A stretch of 64,000 bases of DNA from Leptodontidium sp. MPI-SDFR-AT-0119 (lineage: Eukaryota; Ascomycota; Leotiomycetes; Helotiales; Leptodontidiaceae), in assembly GCA_020726505.1 (NCBI GenBank), contig JAHLEZ010000018.1, positions 1,116,001 through 1,180,000 of the forward strand, given 5' to 3'. Below are positions 11,811 through 22,571 of the stretch, piece by piece. A model generated the notes under the pieces. The model had not been told where the DNA came from and searched no databases. It worked only from the letters and a program-made list of their open reading frames with translations. Positions within the stretch are counted from its first letter, which is position 1. Every line of letters starts with the position of its first letter. Both the position numbers and the translations under genes were made by a program.

Positions 11811-13224
11811 ATGGCGGGAACGAAACGGAAATCCCGCGGCGACACACCAGAAGAAGTCTACAATAGCAAATCGCGCGCCAAACCATCCGCAGAGGCAAAA
11901 GTTGATCCGACATACGGCCAAAGGAGTGCGATTCCTGGTCTGGATGATGAGACGCTTCAGTATGCCGACGAAGACTTTGATTATGACGAGGATATGGATG
12001 CGTTGGCGTATTTGAGAGCTGTCAGGTAAGTACTTCTTTCTATTGCGCGAGGAAGATCAATGGCTGAGATATCCTGCTATAGAAGATAAACGCTGACTTG
12101 ATACGGGGACTAGGCAGGAAGCTACCACGATCCCCAATCTCCTAGTCGCCCCCAAAACTTCCCCATCGAGTGATAACCGCGACATCTACGAAGATGGCGT
12201 TGGGGATTTCAGAGGCTGGTATGCAGACGGTGCATACATCGCACACCTCGACCCGGCCGCACCCACAGAAGCATCAGGAGAAGAAGAAGAGGATGAAGAT
12301 CCCCGCCTGGCATATTTCGACTCGATACTCACGCGGTACCAAACCCTACGCGACCAACTCTCCCAAACGCCTCCTCGGTATGTACTCGAAAAATTAGGTC
12401 GAGACCATCCAACGCATGTTGATAAGATGAATCGCGACCTCACGCGCTTCTGGATCAAGAAGATGAGAAATGTTGATCCCAAAGCGGCGCAGCTGGCATG
12501 TTTCGATAAAGGGTCTGTGTTGCGCCTGTTGCGGCTTTTGACACAAGGTACGCTTTTGAAGAGGGGCTTGGGCGTCGAGATGGGGATTAGTAGGTGGATT
12601 TGGAGTCTTTTGGCGAGGTTGCCGGAGAGGGGCGAGTTGAGCAGTGAAGAGATTGGAGTGGTGAGGGAGTTGGGGAAGAAAGCTGTGCTGGTGGGACTAG
12701 GGCTGAAGGAGAAGGAGGAGTGGGCTGAGGGGATTAGGGAGGTTGAGAGGGGATTCGATGGAGACGAGGGTGGAGAAGGGGCTGGAGATGGGGATGTGGT
12801 TAATGAGGAGATTTTGCTGGATGTTGTTGATGGTGATGAAGCTGGAGAGGTAGCTGAGGAAAATGGGTACTCTAAACATGCACTAACAATGCAAGAAGAA
12901 GGCAACTTCACGACCGAATCCCTCGAAAATCCAGATGAAAGTCCAGACCCCCTAGCAGCAGCAAAAGCACGCATTCTCGCAAACCTTCCTGCTGAACCTG
13001 CAGCCCAATCCGAAAAATATTCGGTAGGCAATGATCTCGGTTTCGAACCTGTTCAAGAACCCATCATTGGACCTATCCAACCAGAGAAATCTACCGTTCC
13101 AGAACCTGTATTCGATGCCAAAACGAATACGAAGGCTACGGTTGATATGATCCTCACTGTGGCTGGGGAGGTGTATGGACAGCGGGATCTACTGGAGTTT
13201 AGAGGGCAATGGGGAGATGAGTAA
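11811..13224 (+). CDS. Gemin2/SIP1/Brr1-like snRNP assembly factor
   Basis: Exon 1 is 11811-12025, intron 12026-12113 (GTAAGT..CTAG) and exon 2 12114-13224, for 441 residues. The order of features matches the SIP1/Gemin2 family: an acidic N-terminal stretch (YADEDFDYDEDMDALAYLRAVR), then YFDSILTRYQTLRDQL and the helical core ISRWIWSLLARLPERGELSSEEIGVVRELGKKAV, close to the conserved region that wraps the Sm ring. Gemin2/Brr1 proteins act with SMN in cytoplasmic assembly of spliceosomal snRNPs. A long Glu/Gly-rich insert follows and the C-terminus returns to a helix (TVDMILTVAGEVYGQRDLLEFRGQWGDE). No defects are seen. The ATG lies in AACAATGGC. Confidence 0.75.
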
Positions 13225-13982
13225 GGGTTTTCAGACTCGCAGATTGGGACTACGATGATGATGCTTTTTGTTGTTGTTCTTCGAGGATACCACTGTCGCT
13301 TTATTCATGGAAAGTTTTCCCAGTTTTAAATTCGTCGGCAGTCTACCATTTCCTGGCATCGTTGTTCACTGTACTCACTTGAGACTGATACTCTTCAAAA
13401 GTCACCTCTTGTCAAGAACGCCTGTTTAAAGTCGGTGAGCATCCTCGAGGTGTGCCTACCGACGGGACTGGTGGTGATTGGACTAAGAGCCAAGTAAGGT
13501 CCTTCTGCTCCGAGCATGCAAATCGGCATGCTCCTTTTGAGGAACACCCTGGCATGGGAAGACAACATCTATCTGCTATCTTCAGCCATGAGAGACATCC
13601 GGAAAAGGTATTTGATGATCATTCCTCATTCTGCCAAGCCGCCACTAATTCCACCACTAAGCGAGGTCAACAAGAAGCCCGTTTGCTGTAAAGACCACAT
13701 CCTGCAGCAGAATAACAAAAGTTAAAAACATTGAAGAAGAGGAGTTATCCTTTTACCCTCCCTGAATAACCTAACGCCGAAAATGGTACCCACGAAGCAC
13801 AAGAAAAAACAAACGACTTTTCCTCCCATTACCACAGCCTAGCACACTTCCTCACGACAGAACGGGGACGTGCATACTTTGAATCCTGGTACACCTTCCT
13901 ATGAAGAGCATGTCATCCACGCTGAACGCAGACCTTCCCATTCGACCCCATCGTTCCCTTACACCGCCTATGCAGCGCTCCG
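13225..13982. other. Intergenic, no supported gene
   Basis: This follows the Gemin2-like gene. Open frames on the plus strand (13452-13725) lack domain features and acceptable splice signals. No repeat was noticed. Confidence 0.4.
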
Positions 13983-14324
13983 TCAAAACCGGAAACTCCG
14001 CGTGCTTGACTCACGATTCTTCTGCAACATTGCCAGCTCCAGGAGGTCGTACACATATTGCGTCACTTCTAGCTGCCAGGTCGTTCTGGTTGGAGCCTGT
14101 TTGCTGTGGGTTGTGATTGTTCCCTGGTGGATGAGGTACTCCTCATTGTGCTTGAAGGCATGGATGCATTTCGTGGTTGCGCGTGCGTAAGCAGGAAGAT
14201 CAAAGCCGCAGTCCCAGTCGGGAGGGATCTCGCCGATTGTGGAGGATTGGAGAGACATAGGGATGCGTGCCGACGGTGCCAGGCGTGATAATCTTTGGCG
14301 GTGGCCAGCAGGCTCCTTGATCAT
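13983..14324 (-). CDS. Possible small protein of unknown function (113 aa)
   Basis: From the ATG at 14324 a single frame reads 113 residues with ordinary composition (MIKEPAGHRQRLSRLAPSAR..., DWDCGFDLPAYARATTKCIHAFKHNEEYLI, then a helical VTQYVYDLLELAMLQ). No signal peptide or known motif is recognised. It is called because the residue mix looks protein-like over its whole length and the other strand does not. It could still be a chance frame. Confidence 0.3.
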   Translation of the reverse strand: MIKEPAGHRQRLSRLAPSARIPMSLQSSTIGEIPPDWDCGFDLPAYARATTKCIHAFKHNEEYLIHQGTITTHSKQAPTRTTWQLEVTQYVYDLLELAMLQKNRESSTRSFRF

Positions 14325-14540
14325 CGTGAACAAGGTATCACTGTCTTTGTAGGCTTCTATGGCCTGTGTTTCGAGATGTTTCTCGCAAAATTGGATTTTT
14401 CCAGATGGACCAAGGATATCTCTTTCGTTCGGCTGCCATGTCTTTCAGCAGAGATTCTCTTAGACCAGGGCGCGAGGCGATGTTCCTTTATGGAATTCAC
14501 ATGGGCATATATACAGCTGAAGCATCCTCAGACTTTGGAA

Positions 14541-14637
14541 ATCCACACTCAATCCTCCACACTCAGTCCTCCAGTCCTCCACACTCAGTCGATCACACTC
14601 AGTCCTCCACACTCAGTCCTCCACACTCAATCCTCCG
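14541..14637 (+). repeat. Minisatellite, ~15-bp unit
   Basis: At least six near-identical tandem copies of a unit close to CTCCACACTCARTCC, with one imperfect junction in the middle (TCGATCACACTC). It lies just upstream of the C2H2 fragment. Confidence 0.8.
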
Positions 14638-14683
14638 CATTTTCCGCCCAACAATACCTAGCAAACAGAAGCCAGGCTTCACG

Positions 14684-15076
14684 ATGTCAAGGCGTCCCTA
14701 CTGCCAGTATAATAACATTGCCCCGGCCCAAAAATCTGTCTTGTTCAACAAGTGCAGCAAGTGCAAGAAAACCTTCGCAAGAAATTTACCCATGCAAAGG
14801 CACACCTACACAGTTAGTTTCTTATTCCTTTGGCCACTGCTTCCCATCCAGCTACTGACACTGCCTAGCCCTGGTGGTCTCGAGGAAACGGCACCCCGGT
14901 CACGACGGGATCGATCCAGCGGGGTTGCCCCGCCAAATGTCGCCTCAGTCCATACCCCGCCAAACGTCGCCTCAGTCCATACCCCGCCAAATGACGCCTC
15001 AGTCCATACCCCGCAAAACGACGGCTCAGTCCATGCCCCGCCAAAAGACGACTCGGTCCATGGTTCCAAAAAGTGA
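14684..15076 (+). pseudogene. C2H2 zinc-finger gene fragment with a 27-bp tandem repeat
   Basis: The ATG at 14684 begins MSRRPYCQYNN and reaches CSKCKKTFARNLPMQRH, which fits a C2H2 finger (C-X2-C-X3-F-X5-M-X2-H) but has no second His in position. A good intron follows at about 14814-14869 (GTTAGT donor, TACTGAC branch, CTAG acceptor). After it the three frames give different proteins, one of them stopping early, so the downstream frame is not resolved. The distal part is the 27-bp repeat described separately. It may be a decayed relative of the C2H2 regulator at 39.5 kb. Confidence 0.35.
14928..15062 (+). repeat. Tandem repeat, five 27-bp units
   Basis: Five consecutive 27-bp copies (CCCCGCCAAATGTCGCCTCA followed by GTCCATA), diverging towards the 3' end. 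Because 27 is divisible by 3, each open frame makes a nine-residue repeat, for example PPNVASVHT or PRQMSPQSI on the plus strand and TEASFGGVW on the minus strand. Confidence 0.85.
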
Positions 15077-15217
15077 TGGATGGGTGCGGTCGATGTTGCA
15101 GTCTATAGCTTCCAGTCGGACTTCAAAACACGGACTAGTTGTAGAAAGTGCATGGATGAGAGGAGAGGATGAGAGGAGTGGATGATATCGTTTTGGATCC
15201 AGCTGGGTTCCTATTTG

Positions 15218-15385
15218 TACAGCATAGAATGCAGTCTCACTTCAGATGGGGGAAACTTTGCGGGTCCAATTGTTCAGCATAGAATGCAGTCTTACTTTAG
15301 ACAGATGGGGGAAATTTTGCGGGTCCAATTTTTACAGCATAGAATGTAGTCTCACTTCAGATAGGGAAAACTCTGCGGGAGAATA
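15218..15385 (+). repeat. Tandem repeat, three ~57-bp units
   Basis: Three diverged copies of a unit starting ACAGCATAGAATGCAGTCTC and containing GATGGGGGAAACTTTGCGGG, at about 15218, 15273 and 15333. They lie in the 3' flank of the kinase-like gene; no coding content. Confidence 0.75.
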
Positions 15386-15499
15386 TGAAAATTGCAAACA
15401 CCTCTAGCAAACCTAATCTAGGAAATCTAATCGAATACTAATCTACACTCTAGTTTTCACCAGATGGGAAACGAAACACCCAGCCTTGACAAATCCAAT

Positions 15500-16702
15500 C
15501 TACAACTCTGTGTGCTCATCCTGGTCATCAGAAGGTAAATGATCGCATCTGATCAAATCCTCAACGGAAAGAGATGGAAAGTGCGCCATCTTAGGCTTTA
15601 AACATTCTTTAACATAGTCCAACTCCAACGGGAAGCCGACACGGACGCAAGCATTTGAGAGCATCCACTGCCAATCAAAAACTTCATCCGTAGGTTCCTT
15701 TTGATTTCCGATGACAAAATCTTGCCACCAGCGAGGCGTTGTAGCCACCCAATATTTTGGAAAGTATCTTACGTGTTCCCAATCATATATCGCGGTCACC
15801 TGTGGCATCTGCTCTGGCCCGGAAGGGGTTGTAACAAAGATGTTGTCAGGGTGGCAGTGGGGATGATGTAGTATCAAGGGTTCACCGAGGTTTGGTGGTA
15901 GTGCTAAAATCCCCTTCCCAAGGTTTGATCTTTTCATAAACGCTTCGTAGTCTTCTCGTGAAACCCTCGACTCCACTCTTGGCGTCACAGCAGGAAGAGT
16001 TTCGCGTTCTCTAATCGAAAAAACGCCGACCGCACCCGTTTTTTCGACTGTTTCAACATAGTCAGACGTCCACTCCGAGAGCGACTTCAGATGACCAGCC
16101 ACTTGAGCGGCCACGTGGAGCTTTTGTGGCGTTGTCAAAGCAGGCCATGCCGTGAGGTATGTTTTTCCAGGAATTCGCTTAGATATCATGATTGTCCGTT
16201 TCCACTCTACGTCAATCCAGTGGTATATGACTTCTACCGTTGGCAACGAAGGTATATGCTGATTCACCCATTTAATTGTGGCATATTCTGTGGTCATTCC
16301 CTCTGCCCAAACATTGACTTTACAAAAGGTGTTTTCGCTGAGTTTCCAAATTCCATTTTGTAGCCAAGAACGTATCCGGCCTACCTCGGGATTTCCATCA
16401 GCCGTTTTGTCGCTTTTTGGACATCCACGTCGTTGAAGGTAGAATGTAAGCCCCTCATCGAGCCAATGACAAATGGCATCACTAGGAATGTCTTGCCCAT
16501 ACTTGACAGATTTACAAAGCATGAGAGAACCAAGAGCGAAATGGCCCGGAAAAAGCTGACCCACAGTGTCGGAAATGGGAGGCTCCAGTTCGTTCGTGTT
16601 AGGACAATGGGGCAGTAGCGGATCAGTAACCAGAGGATCTACCTCACGCTCGGGCTCGCCGATATCCTCCACATAAAAATCGATGATGTTGCGAACCGGC
16701 AT
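15500..16702 (-). CDS. APH-like (aminoglycoside/choline kinase fold) phosphotransferase family protein
   Basis: The single exon encodes 400 residues from the ATG at 16702. Frames with earlier ATGs overlap a TATAAATA box at 16834-16827, so those starts are unlikely. The protein has the APH layout: an N-lobe ending in VEVIYHWIDVEWKRTIMISKRIPGKTYLTAWPALT, a brenner-like loop LILHHPHCHPDNIFV, and the metal-binding loop TAIYDWEHVRYFPKYW. Fungal genomes carry many such kinases acting on unknown small molecules. In the catalytic loop the usual HGDLHPxN reads HPHCHPDN, so the catalytic Asp position is His while the later Asn and the DWE Asp remain. Reduced activity or a different substrate chemistry is possible. 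Confidence 0.75.
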   Translation of the reverse strand: MPVRNIIDFYVEDIGEPEREVDPLVTDPLLPHCPNTNELEPPISDTVGQLFPGHFALGSLMLCKSVKYGQDIPSDAICHWLDEGLTFYLQRRGCPKSDKTADGNPEVGRIRSWLQNGIWKLSENTFCKVNVWAEGMTTEYATIKWVNQHIPSLPTVEVIYHWIDVEWKRTIMISKRIPGKTYLTAWPALTTPQKLHVAAQVAGHLKSLSEWTSDYVETVEKTGAVGVFSIRERETLPAVTPRVESRVSREDYEAFMKRSNLGKGILALPPNLGEPLILHHPHCHPDNIFVTTPSGPEQMPQVTAIYDWEHVRYFPKYWVATTPRWWQDFVIGNQKEPTDEVFDWQWMLSNACVRVGFPLELDYVKECLKPKMAHFPSLSVEDLIRCDHLPSDDQDEHTEL

Positions 16703-16826
16703 CTCTACACAGGTCGGGTGTTTATGATTTGTTTTGCTGCTTACAATCTGTATAATCTTTGTGTGAAGACAATACTGCAAATCGATATGAGTGAGAATGA
16801 AGTGCATTGAACGTACGGAATCATGG

Positions 16827-16834
16827 TATTTATA
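16827..16834 (-). promoter_or_regulatory. TATA box of the APH-like gene
   Basis: TATAAATA on the minus strand, 125 bp upstream of the chosen ATG at 16702. Confidence 0.45.
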
Positions 16835-17358
16835 CATGGGAGATTACAGACCCAAGGCTTTGTTCTGACAAATTCCAAGTGCTGTCTTTTAATTTGGTCA
16901 AGAAACAAGTGTTTGCCCATTAAAGTCGACAGGTCCGTACAACAATGAATCATAACGACGGTAGTTCTTTGTTCTCTGCCATTGTTCGCAACAGTACAAT
17001 AATTGTGGGATTAAAGACTATTACGCCCCCTCCGGCTTCGTTCAGGTGGGGCAGGGCATACCAAAAGCAAATTCCATGCTAAAAATTAAGAACACCGTAA
17101 TGAGCTTTCGAGTGACAGTATGAACGTGATTTTATTTTACTTTTTAGTATTAGCTTGCTTATAGGTGTGTGCCTTACCCGTAAGCGCAGCTTCGTCGGAG
17201 GGTAATAGGCTTCGTTCCCACGATTGATACTTTTACTGACGCAGCATTTCAAGCTATGAACACGTACCCCTTACGTATTAAAAAATAAATGTGTAACAAG
17301 TAAGAAGATAATAATATTATGGTATTACAAGAGAGTATATCTAATCAACAAGTATGAT
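16835..17358. other. Intergenic, AT-rich, small hairpin
   Basis: No gene. A short inverted pair (CTTACCC ... GGGTAAT) lies near 17171-17205. The rest is AT-rich with no coding signal. Confidence 0.4.
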
Positions 17359-18135
17359 TTAACTCCACTTCAAATCTGCATGAACGCCCCAGGAGCAATT
17401 GCCAAGGTCAACATGGCGAAAACTACGACCAATGCGTTGCTGATTTGAAGAGTAGAAGCATGGGAATTGGGACCGTCTTGCCTCAACCAGCGACTTTTTA
17501 CTTAGGGCCTTGCTTGAGTTTGGAAAACTCATCATCCCTTTTCTAAACTCTACAATATTGGTCGTATTAGAATCGAAATTTCTGGGTGCCATTCCAATGA
17601 TGTTATTCTCCAGGTCATACACAACATATGCATGGCGTAAGAAAGCATCGCCGAGGACCGTAATCTCGGCGGTATTGGGAGACAATGCCATAGGGGATCG
17701 ATTAATGGCAAGATAGCAAGCACAATGCGTATCCATGAGAGGGTGTCCTGTTTCACCATAGGTAACAAGCCCGTCTTCCTCGCTGCACTTCGGTACTGTG
17801 AGGATAAGGTCTCGAAGAGGTACTTCGATGCTGGCTCCTCCAAGACCACCAAAACCAAGAGTGATAACTTTATCCGAGAGCCTTTCGCGAATACTGCAGT
17901 CCACCAGGTACAAACTTTGCGGTCCATGTCTCATTTCTTGCAATTTTTTTCTGTCAGTATCCGGTTCTGAGTTTTGAATTAACTCGTAGATTGGTTCGAA
18001 GACACTTTTTGGAAGATGCGATATTTTTGAAGCAGGATCCAGAATCGCGGCATAATTGAAGACTAAAGAATGATCTTCACCTAGATCCAACGACGTCATC
18101 ATCACTTGTAAGGCGTGGTATGACTCATGTCCCTT

Positions 18136-18143
18136 GGCGTTCC
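18136..18143 (+). repeat. hAT target-site duplication, left copy
   Basis: GGCGTTCC, identical to 22157-22164, directly abutting the left terminal repeat. Confidence 0.95.
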
Positions 18144-19080
18144 CAGTGTTCGCAGTAGTATATGCAGTATAATCGATATTCCCCACTTCAGTGATATGGG
18201 ACCATGCTGAAAAATACGGAGTGATATGGGACCGGTCCTAGAAATACGTAGTGATATTAGCCTGAAGATTCTGATATTCCAATATATTGGTAGTATACTA
18301 GCGTACTAGCTTAAGGTTGGCGGGGTAGTTGGAGGGGTAGTTGGAGGGGTAGAATGAGGCTGAAGCCCTGTAAATACAGGGGGCTAGGAGGTGGTTGGGA
18401 GCTTACCTGACGCCTACTCGCCCTTAATAAAGATCTCCTTGCTCTCTAACCAATTTTATTAGAGGTTACGAGGCCATTGAACCTTCAAAAGAGGCCGGAG
18501 CCGTGGAACTGACCATTTGGATGCAGCCCAGCGATTCCCTTGGATTCCCTCATGTGCCTAGCCCTGCCATATGTATCCTAGGCATCAGATATGCCTTGTT
18601 TCCGGTAGTATTCCGTGTGATATTAAATGCCTAGGCACATATCGAGAGGATGTGGAAATGAAGATATACGTCCATCCCATGCCTTTTGACATCCACCTAC
18701 CCCTAAATATGTGATTCGGACATTGCATTGCCTGTTTTTGGCTAAGAAATTAATGGATTTCAGTGCCCAGAGCATGCTTAGATCGTTCCGGGTATGAGGA
18801 TATACATTAGCTTCATCCTTCGACTCCTCTAGACCTGTCCTAACCCCTGATGTGTGTGCCCTGGGCTTGGAAATTTCGATATTTGGGAGGGATAATCAGT
18901 CGATTTTAATGCCCGGATAATTGGAAAGAAATGAGGATATTCGCAGACTCGTAATCGGTGTTTCGTAAGTAAGTTTGAGGATCTTGGATGTGGAAATTAG
19001 TCAGTTTCTCACCTAAAAAGTAGGACATTCTAATGCCCAGATACCGAATATGCAAATGAGGGCATACTTACCTTTAGAGC

Positions 19081-19088
19081 CATATAAA
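19081..19088 (+). promoter_or_regulatory. Possible TATA box of the hAT transposase
   Basis: CATATAAA at 19081, about 120 bp upstream of the transposase ATG at 19206. Confidence 0.35.
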
Positions 19089-19205
19089 CCGCCTATATTC
19101 CTCGCATTAGATTAGCTATATCTTCAGCCATCTCTCCAGTCATATCTTCAAGCACCTAGCTGTCGCCCTCTGATTTATCACCTCTCAAGCTACCTCACTG
19201 TCGCC

Positions 19206-21782
19206 ATGTCGTCGTCCCAAAGCTCTAATTCGTCAATTCTCTCTGATGTGCCTTCTAAATCGTCTTCTAAGTGTGCCCCTAATATAAAGGAGAAGTGGGA
19301 GGAGCCTATTCCTGAAATCGTCGAGATGTTGCAAGAAATCGTTAATCTAACAGAGAAAGATAAAGGTCAATATATGCCTAGAGGTTAATTTAGCCAAAGC
19401 AAGCTCCTATCGCCAGATATCTCTCAGGTAGAGGATTCTTTCTCCCAAGACCCCATTAGTACTATCATGAATATCGAGAGCAATAAACAGCAAGATGCCC
19501 TACCTGCAGACCCTCCAAATGAACCCCAGGCTCCTAAGGACGAGAATTTGGACCAGAACCACCTTGAGGACGAGTCTCTGTTGCGCCATCGTACCTCTTT
19601 TATATGGGACCATATGCCAAACGAAAATCCACAGCACATCTATCGGAACGCTCAAAACAGTGTCGAATGGCGCTGTGCCTACTATAGTCGTCGATATCGC
19701 GAGTCTGGAGGCACTAGAATCATCAGCTCTCACCTCAAAAGAAATCACCATATCGAGAAGGACTCACTACGCCAAGAGAGAAAGAAGCGTACTCGGGGAG
19801 CCATTAAGAGTGCTATGGACGCTGTTGCTAGGTTTAGAGGTTACAAGAGACGTCAATTGGAGGAGGATGAGGTTAAAGCTAAGTATATAACTGATCCACA
19901 CGTCCTTGAGCTATTGATAGTCCGCTGGTTTACCTCTGATTCTATTCCTCTCTCTACCGTCGAAAGCGAAGAATTCCGAGCTATAATGGCCTATATTAAT
20001 AGGGATATCGGTGCCTGGCTTCCCTCCAGTGGTAACACAATCAAGACTTGGATTATTCGTCACTTCGTTGAAGAGAGAGCAAAGAAGATATCTGCCATTG
20101 CGAAGGCTCGGTCCCTTATTCACATCTCTTGCGATATGGCTGTTTCTACCAACGGGCTTCCTATCATGGTCTGGATTTCTCACTTTATCGACGAATATGG
20201 CGACCTGGAGGTGTTTCCTTTAGCTATCAGAGAGATTCAGGGGAGCCACGATCAAGATAATCTTGCGAAGCATTCGATGGAGGTAATAATAGAGTGGGGG
20301 ATAGGAGAAAAGATAAGTTATTAGGTAATGGACAATGCCAGAGTCAACGATACGATGCTGCGAGGGATCTCGATTAGTAAGCTGAGGCTCTTTTTCTTTG
20401 TTCTAATTAGTAGCAAAACCACACCGCTTACCTAATACGGCTAGATCCCGCAGCACTTCGTATCCTGGATATATCTAATTTCTTGACTTCTCACCCTCGC
20501 TGACTTCTCTCTCTCTCTTTATAGGACTGTTTAATCAACTGCGAATCGATTACGACCCTAAAGAGCACCGATTACGTTGCCATAGCCATATACTCAACCT
20601 CGTCGGCGATACTTTTCTATTTAAAACACAAGGCGACGCTCTCGCAGAGTACAATAACGACTACTCCTCCTCTGACGCCCTCACCGAACTCGAATTTGCC
20701 TTATGGCGGAAGAAAGGGGCTATTAGCAAAGCTCACAACCATGCGGTCAGGTTTAGTCGGAGTACCCTAAAGAATGGCTATTAGGTCAATATAGGTAGGA
20801 AGAAGCTTCCAAGGGATAACGGCACAAGGTGGACTTCCATGTATAAACTAGTGAGTGTCCTAGATAATCTAGACGTCCAAAAAGCCCTACAAAAGCTCTA
20901 CTCCCGGCATCCGGATGCTATCGAACCTCTTAATCGTTTGACCCCAGAAGACTTCCAAGAGCTACACAAGATCAGATTCTTTCTCTAGGCCATGTACGAC
21001 GCTATCCTTTTTACAGAGGGCCACAACGCAACTTTAGATCGTGTTCTCCCTGCCATAGAGTTCGTTTTAGATCATTTCGAGACCGGCAAAGACAGCTATT
21101 CTGAGGACCGATTTCTCTCACCTTACATTAACTCTAGCTGGTCTAAACTCAACGACTACTACGCCTTGACAGATAAATCTCTAGCCTACGTTACAGCCGT
21201 CGTACTAGATCCCTCCAAAAAGTGGCAATATTTCGAGGATCAATAGAAGGTAGCACACCCTGAATGGCTCGATACTTGGAAGGTCAAGGTTCAGCGCCTT
21301 TGGGAGTACTCTTATAAGGTTCTCTTCAGTCCTGATTTCCTTTCTTCCACTAAGAATGACTGCTAACTTGGAAACAGGATCTGCCTTCTGTCTGCGAATC
21401 TCCCTCCTCCTCTACAAAACCTCAGGCTGACAAGCCGTCTAAAAACACCTACGTCGCTCACCTCCAGCGCAAGCAAAAGGCTAAGACTACACTCGACGAA
21501 TATTCGCTCTACCTCTCTACTCCACCAATTCTAGAGTGTGAGAAACACGACCCTCGCAAGTGGTGGCTTGAAATAGCGGCTACCTACCCTAAACTACACC
21601 GAATGGCTCTCGACATGCTTTCGATTCCTGCTATGTCATCTGAATGCGAACGCCTCTTTTCTGCCACCAAAGTTACTATTACAGACCGACGAAATCGCAT
21701 GGGGATAACATTAGTGGAAGCGCACGAATGTCTGAAATATTGGCTGAAGCCGAGCGGCTATAAGGTTGTGGAGATTGATTAG
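19206..21782 (+). pseudogene. hAT transposase with five in-frame stops
   Basis: Exons 19206-20376, 20525-21318 and 21378-21782 join in phase (introns with GTAAGC..TATAG and a CTAAC branch/ACAG), 789 codons. Domains in order: a degenerate BED zinc finger (WRCAYYSRRYRESGGTRIISSHLKRNHHI, second Cys now Tyr), the RNase-H-like core (LIHISCDMAVSTNGLPIMVW, later MDNARVND, LRCHSHILNLVGD and DNGTRWTSMYKLV), and the C-terminal hAT dimerisation region (MSSECERLFSATKVTITDRRNRMGITLVEAHECLKYW). Stops: TAA at 19386-19388 and TAG at 20322-20324, 20782-20784, 20986-20988 and 21244-21246. Every one is a single C-to-T change from a Gln codon. The copy should be non-autonomous but could be moved in trans because its ends are intact. 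Confidence 0.9.
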
Positions 21783-22156
21783 GTTGAGTTTGGATGCCCT
21801 AGATGTTATATTTCCCTTGTTTTTGCGGTGTTTTTAAAGTTTTTAGAGTGCCTGGATCTTCTGTTTTTACACGACTAAGTGTCGCAACGTTATAATATCT
21901 CTATTTTTATTAATCTCTCTTTTACAGCTCTTTTATATGCTTTGGAATCGCGAAGGTACTGTGTTATTTGGAGAGTTAGTAGTCCATTTTAGGCTTAGTG
22001 CCATATTTTGCCAGTATCTCAGTAATATCCCCGTACCGTACAGTATTATCATTCCCCCTGTTAATACGTATAGTCTCAGAAATACGGTACGTAGTATGTA
22101 TTAGACCGCCTGAATACGGAGCTAGTAATACAGAAAGTACACTACTGCGAACACTG

Positions 22157-22164
22157 GGCGTTCC
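22157..22164 (+). repeat. hAT target-site duplication, right copy
   Basis: GGCGTTCC, identical to 18136-18143, directly abutting the right terminal repeat. Confidence 0.95.
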
Positions 22165-22550
22165 AGCTCCTTCATGGGGCCATGAAATTTATCTACATCC
22201 ATACCACCGAGCAGTATGGATCCAGATTCATACTTGGCATTATTGAGATAAAGACTGTAGGCTTTGTGGTGGATCACTCCTTCTTTGAGCATACTCTCGA
22301 GAACACTGCGCTGTTTTGCTGCATGCTTTTTCTGGTGCGAAGGCTAGTTTGGATTCCCGAGACCTAGTATACCACTTGTCTCCAGATTTGAATTTTGTAC
22401 CATGTTCAATTGAAGGTGGGCGATAGCGATTCCGTTCAAGTTAAAGGTCTCGAAATTTTGGTAGCCTTGAACGTGATGACCGTTTCTATATGCAGCGAAA
22501 CCATCTGATCGATGAGGTTTGTAAGTCGAGGAAGCAGAGCTGTTAACTGT

Positions 22551-22571
22551 AAAAAAAAAAAAAAAAAAAAA
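22551..22571 (+). repeat. Homopolymer A21 (T21 on coding strand) in a protease intron
   Basis: Twenty-one A on the plus strand, forming the polypyrimidine tract just before the 3' splice site of the protease intron. The length is typical of unstable homopolymers. Confidence 0.9.

Larger units (their letters stand above)
18144..22156 (+). mobile_element. hAT-family DNA transposon, complete ends, 4013 bp
   Basis: The element starts CAGTGTTCGCAGTAGT (18144-18159) and ends with its exact reverse complement (22141-22156), a 16-nt perfect terminal inverted repeat with a few more matching bases inside. It is flanked by GGCGTTCC on both sides (18136-18143 and 22157-22164), an exact 8-bp target-site duplication, which is the hAT signature. 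Subterminal repeats of the kind GAAATACGTAGTGATAT occur near both ends. It carries one transposase gene in the plus orientation, opposite to the protease gene it interrupts. The intact ends and duplication point to recent insertion or little later rearrangement, although the transposase has stops. Confidence 0.95.

Noticed and set aside
12186..13031. 281-codon minus-strand frame opposite the Gemin2-like gene
   Set aside because: Ser/Pro-rich low-complexity shadow of a well supported spliced gene on the other strand.
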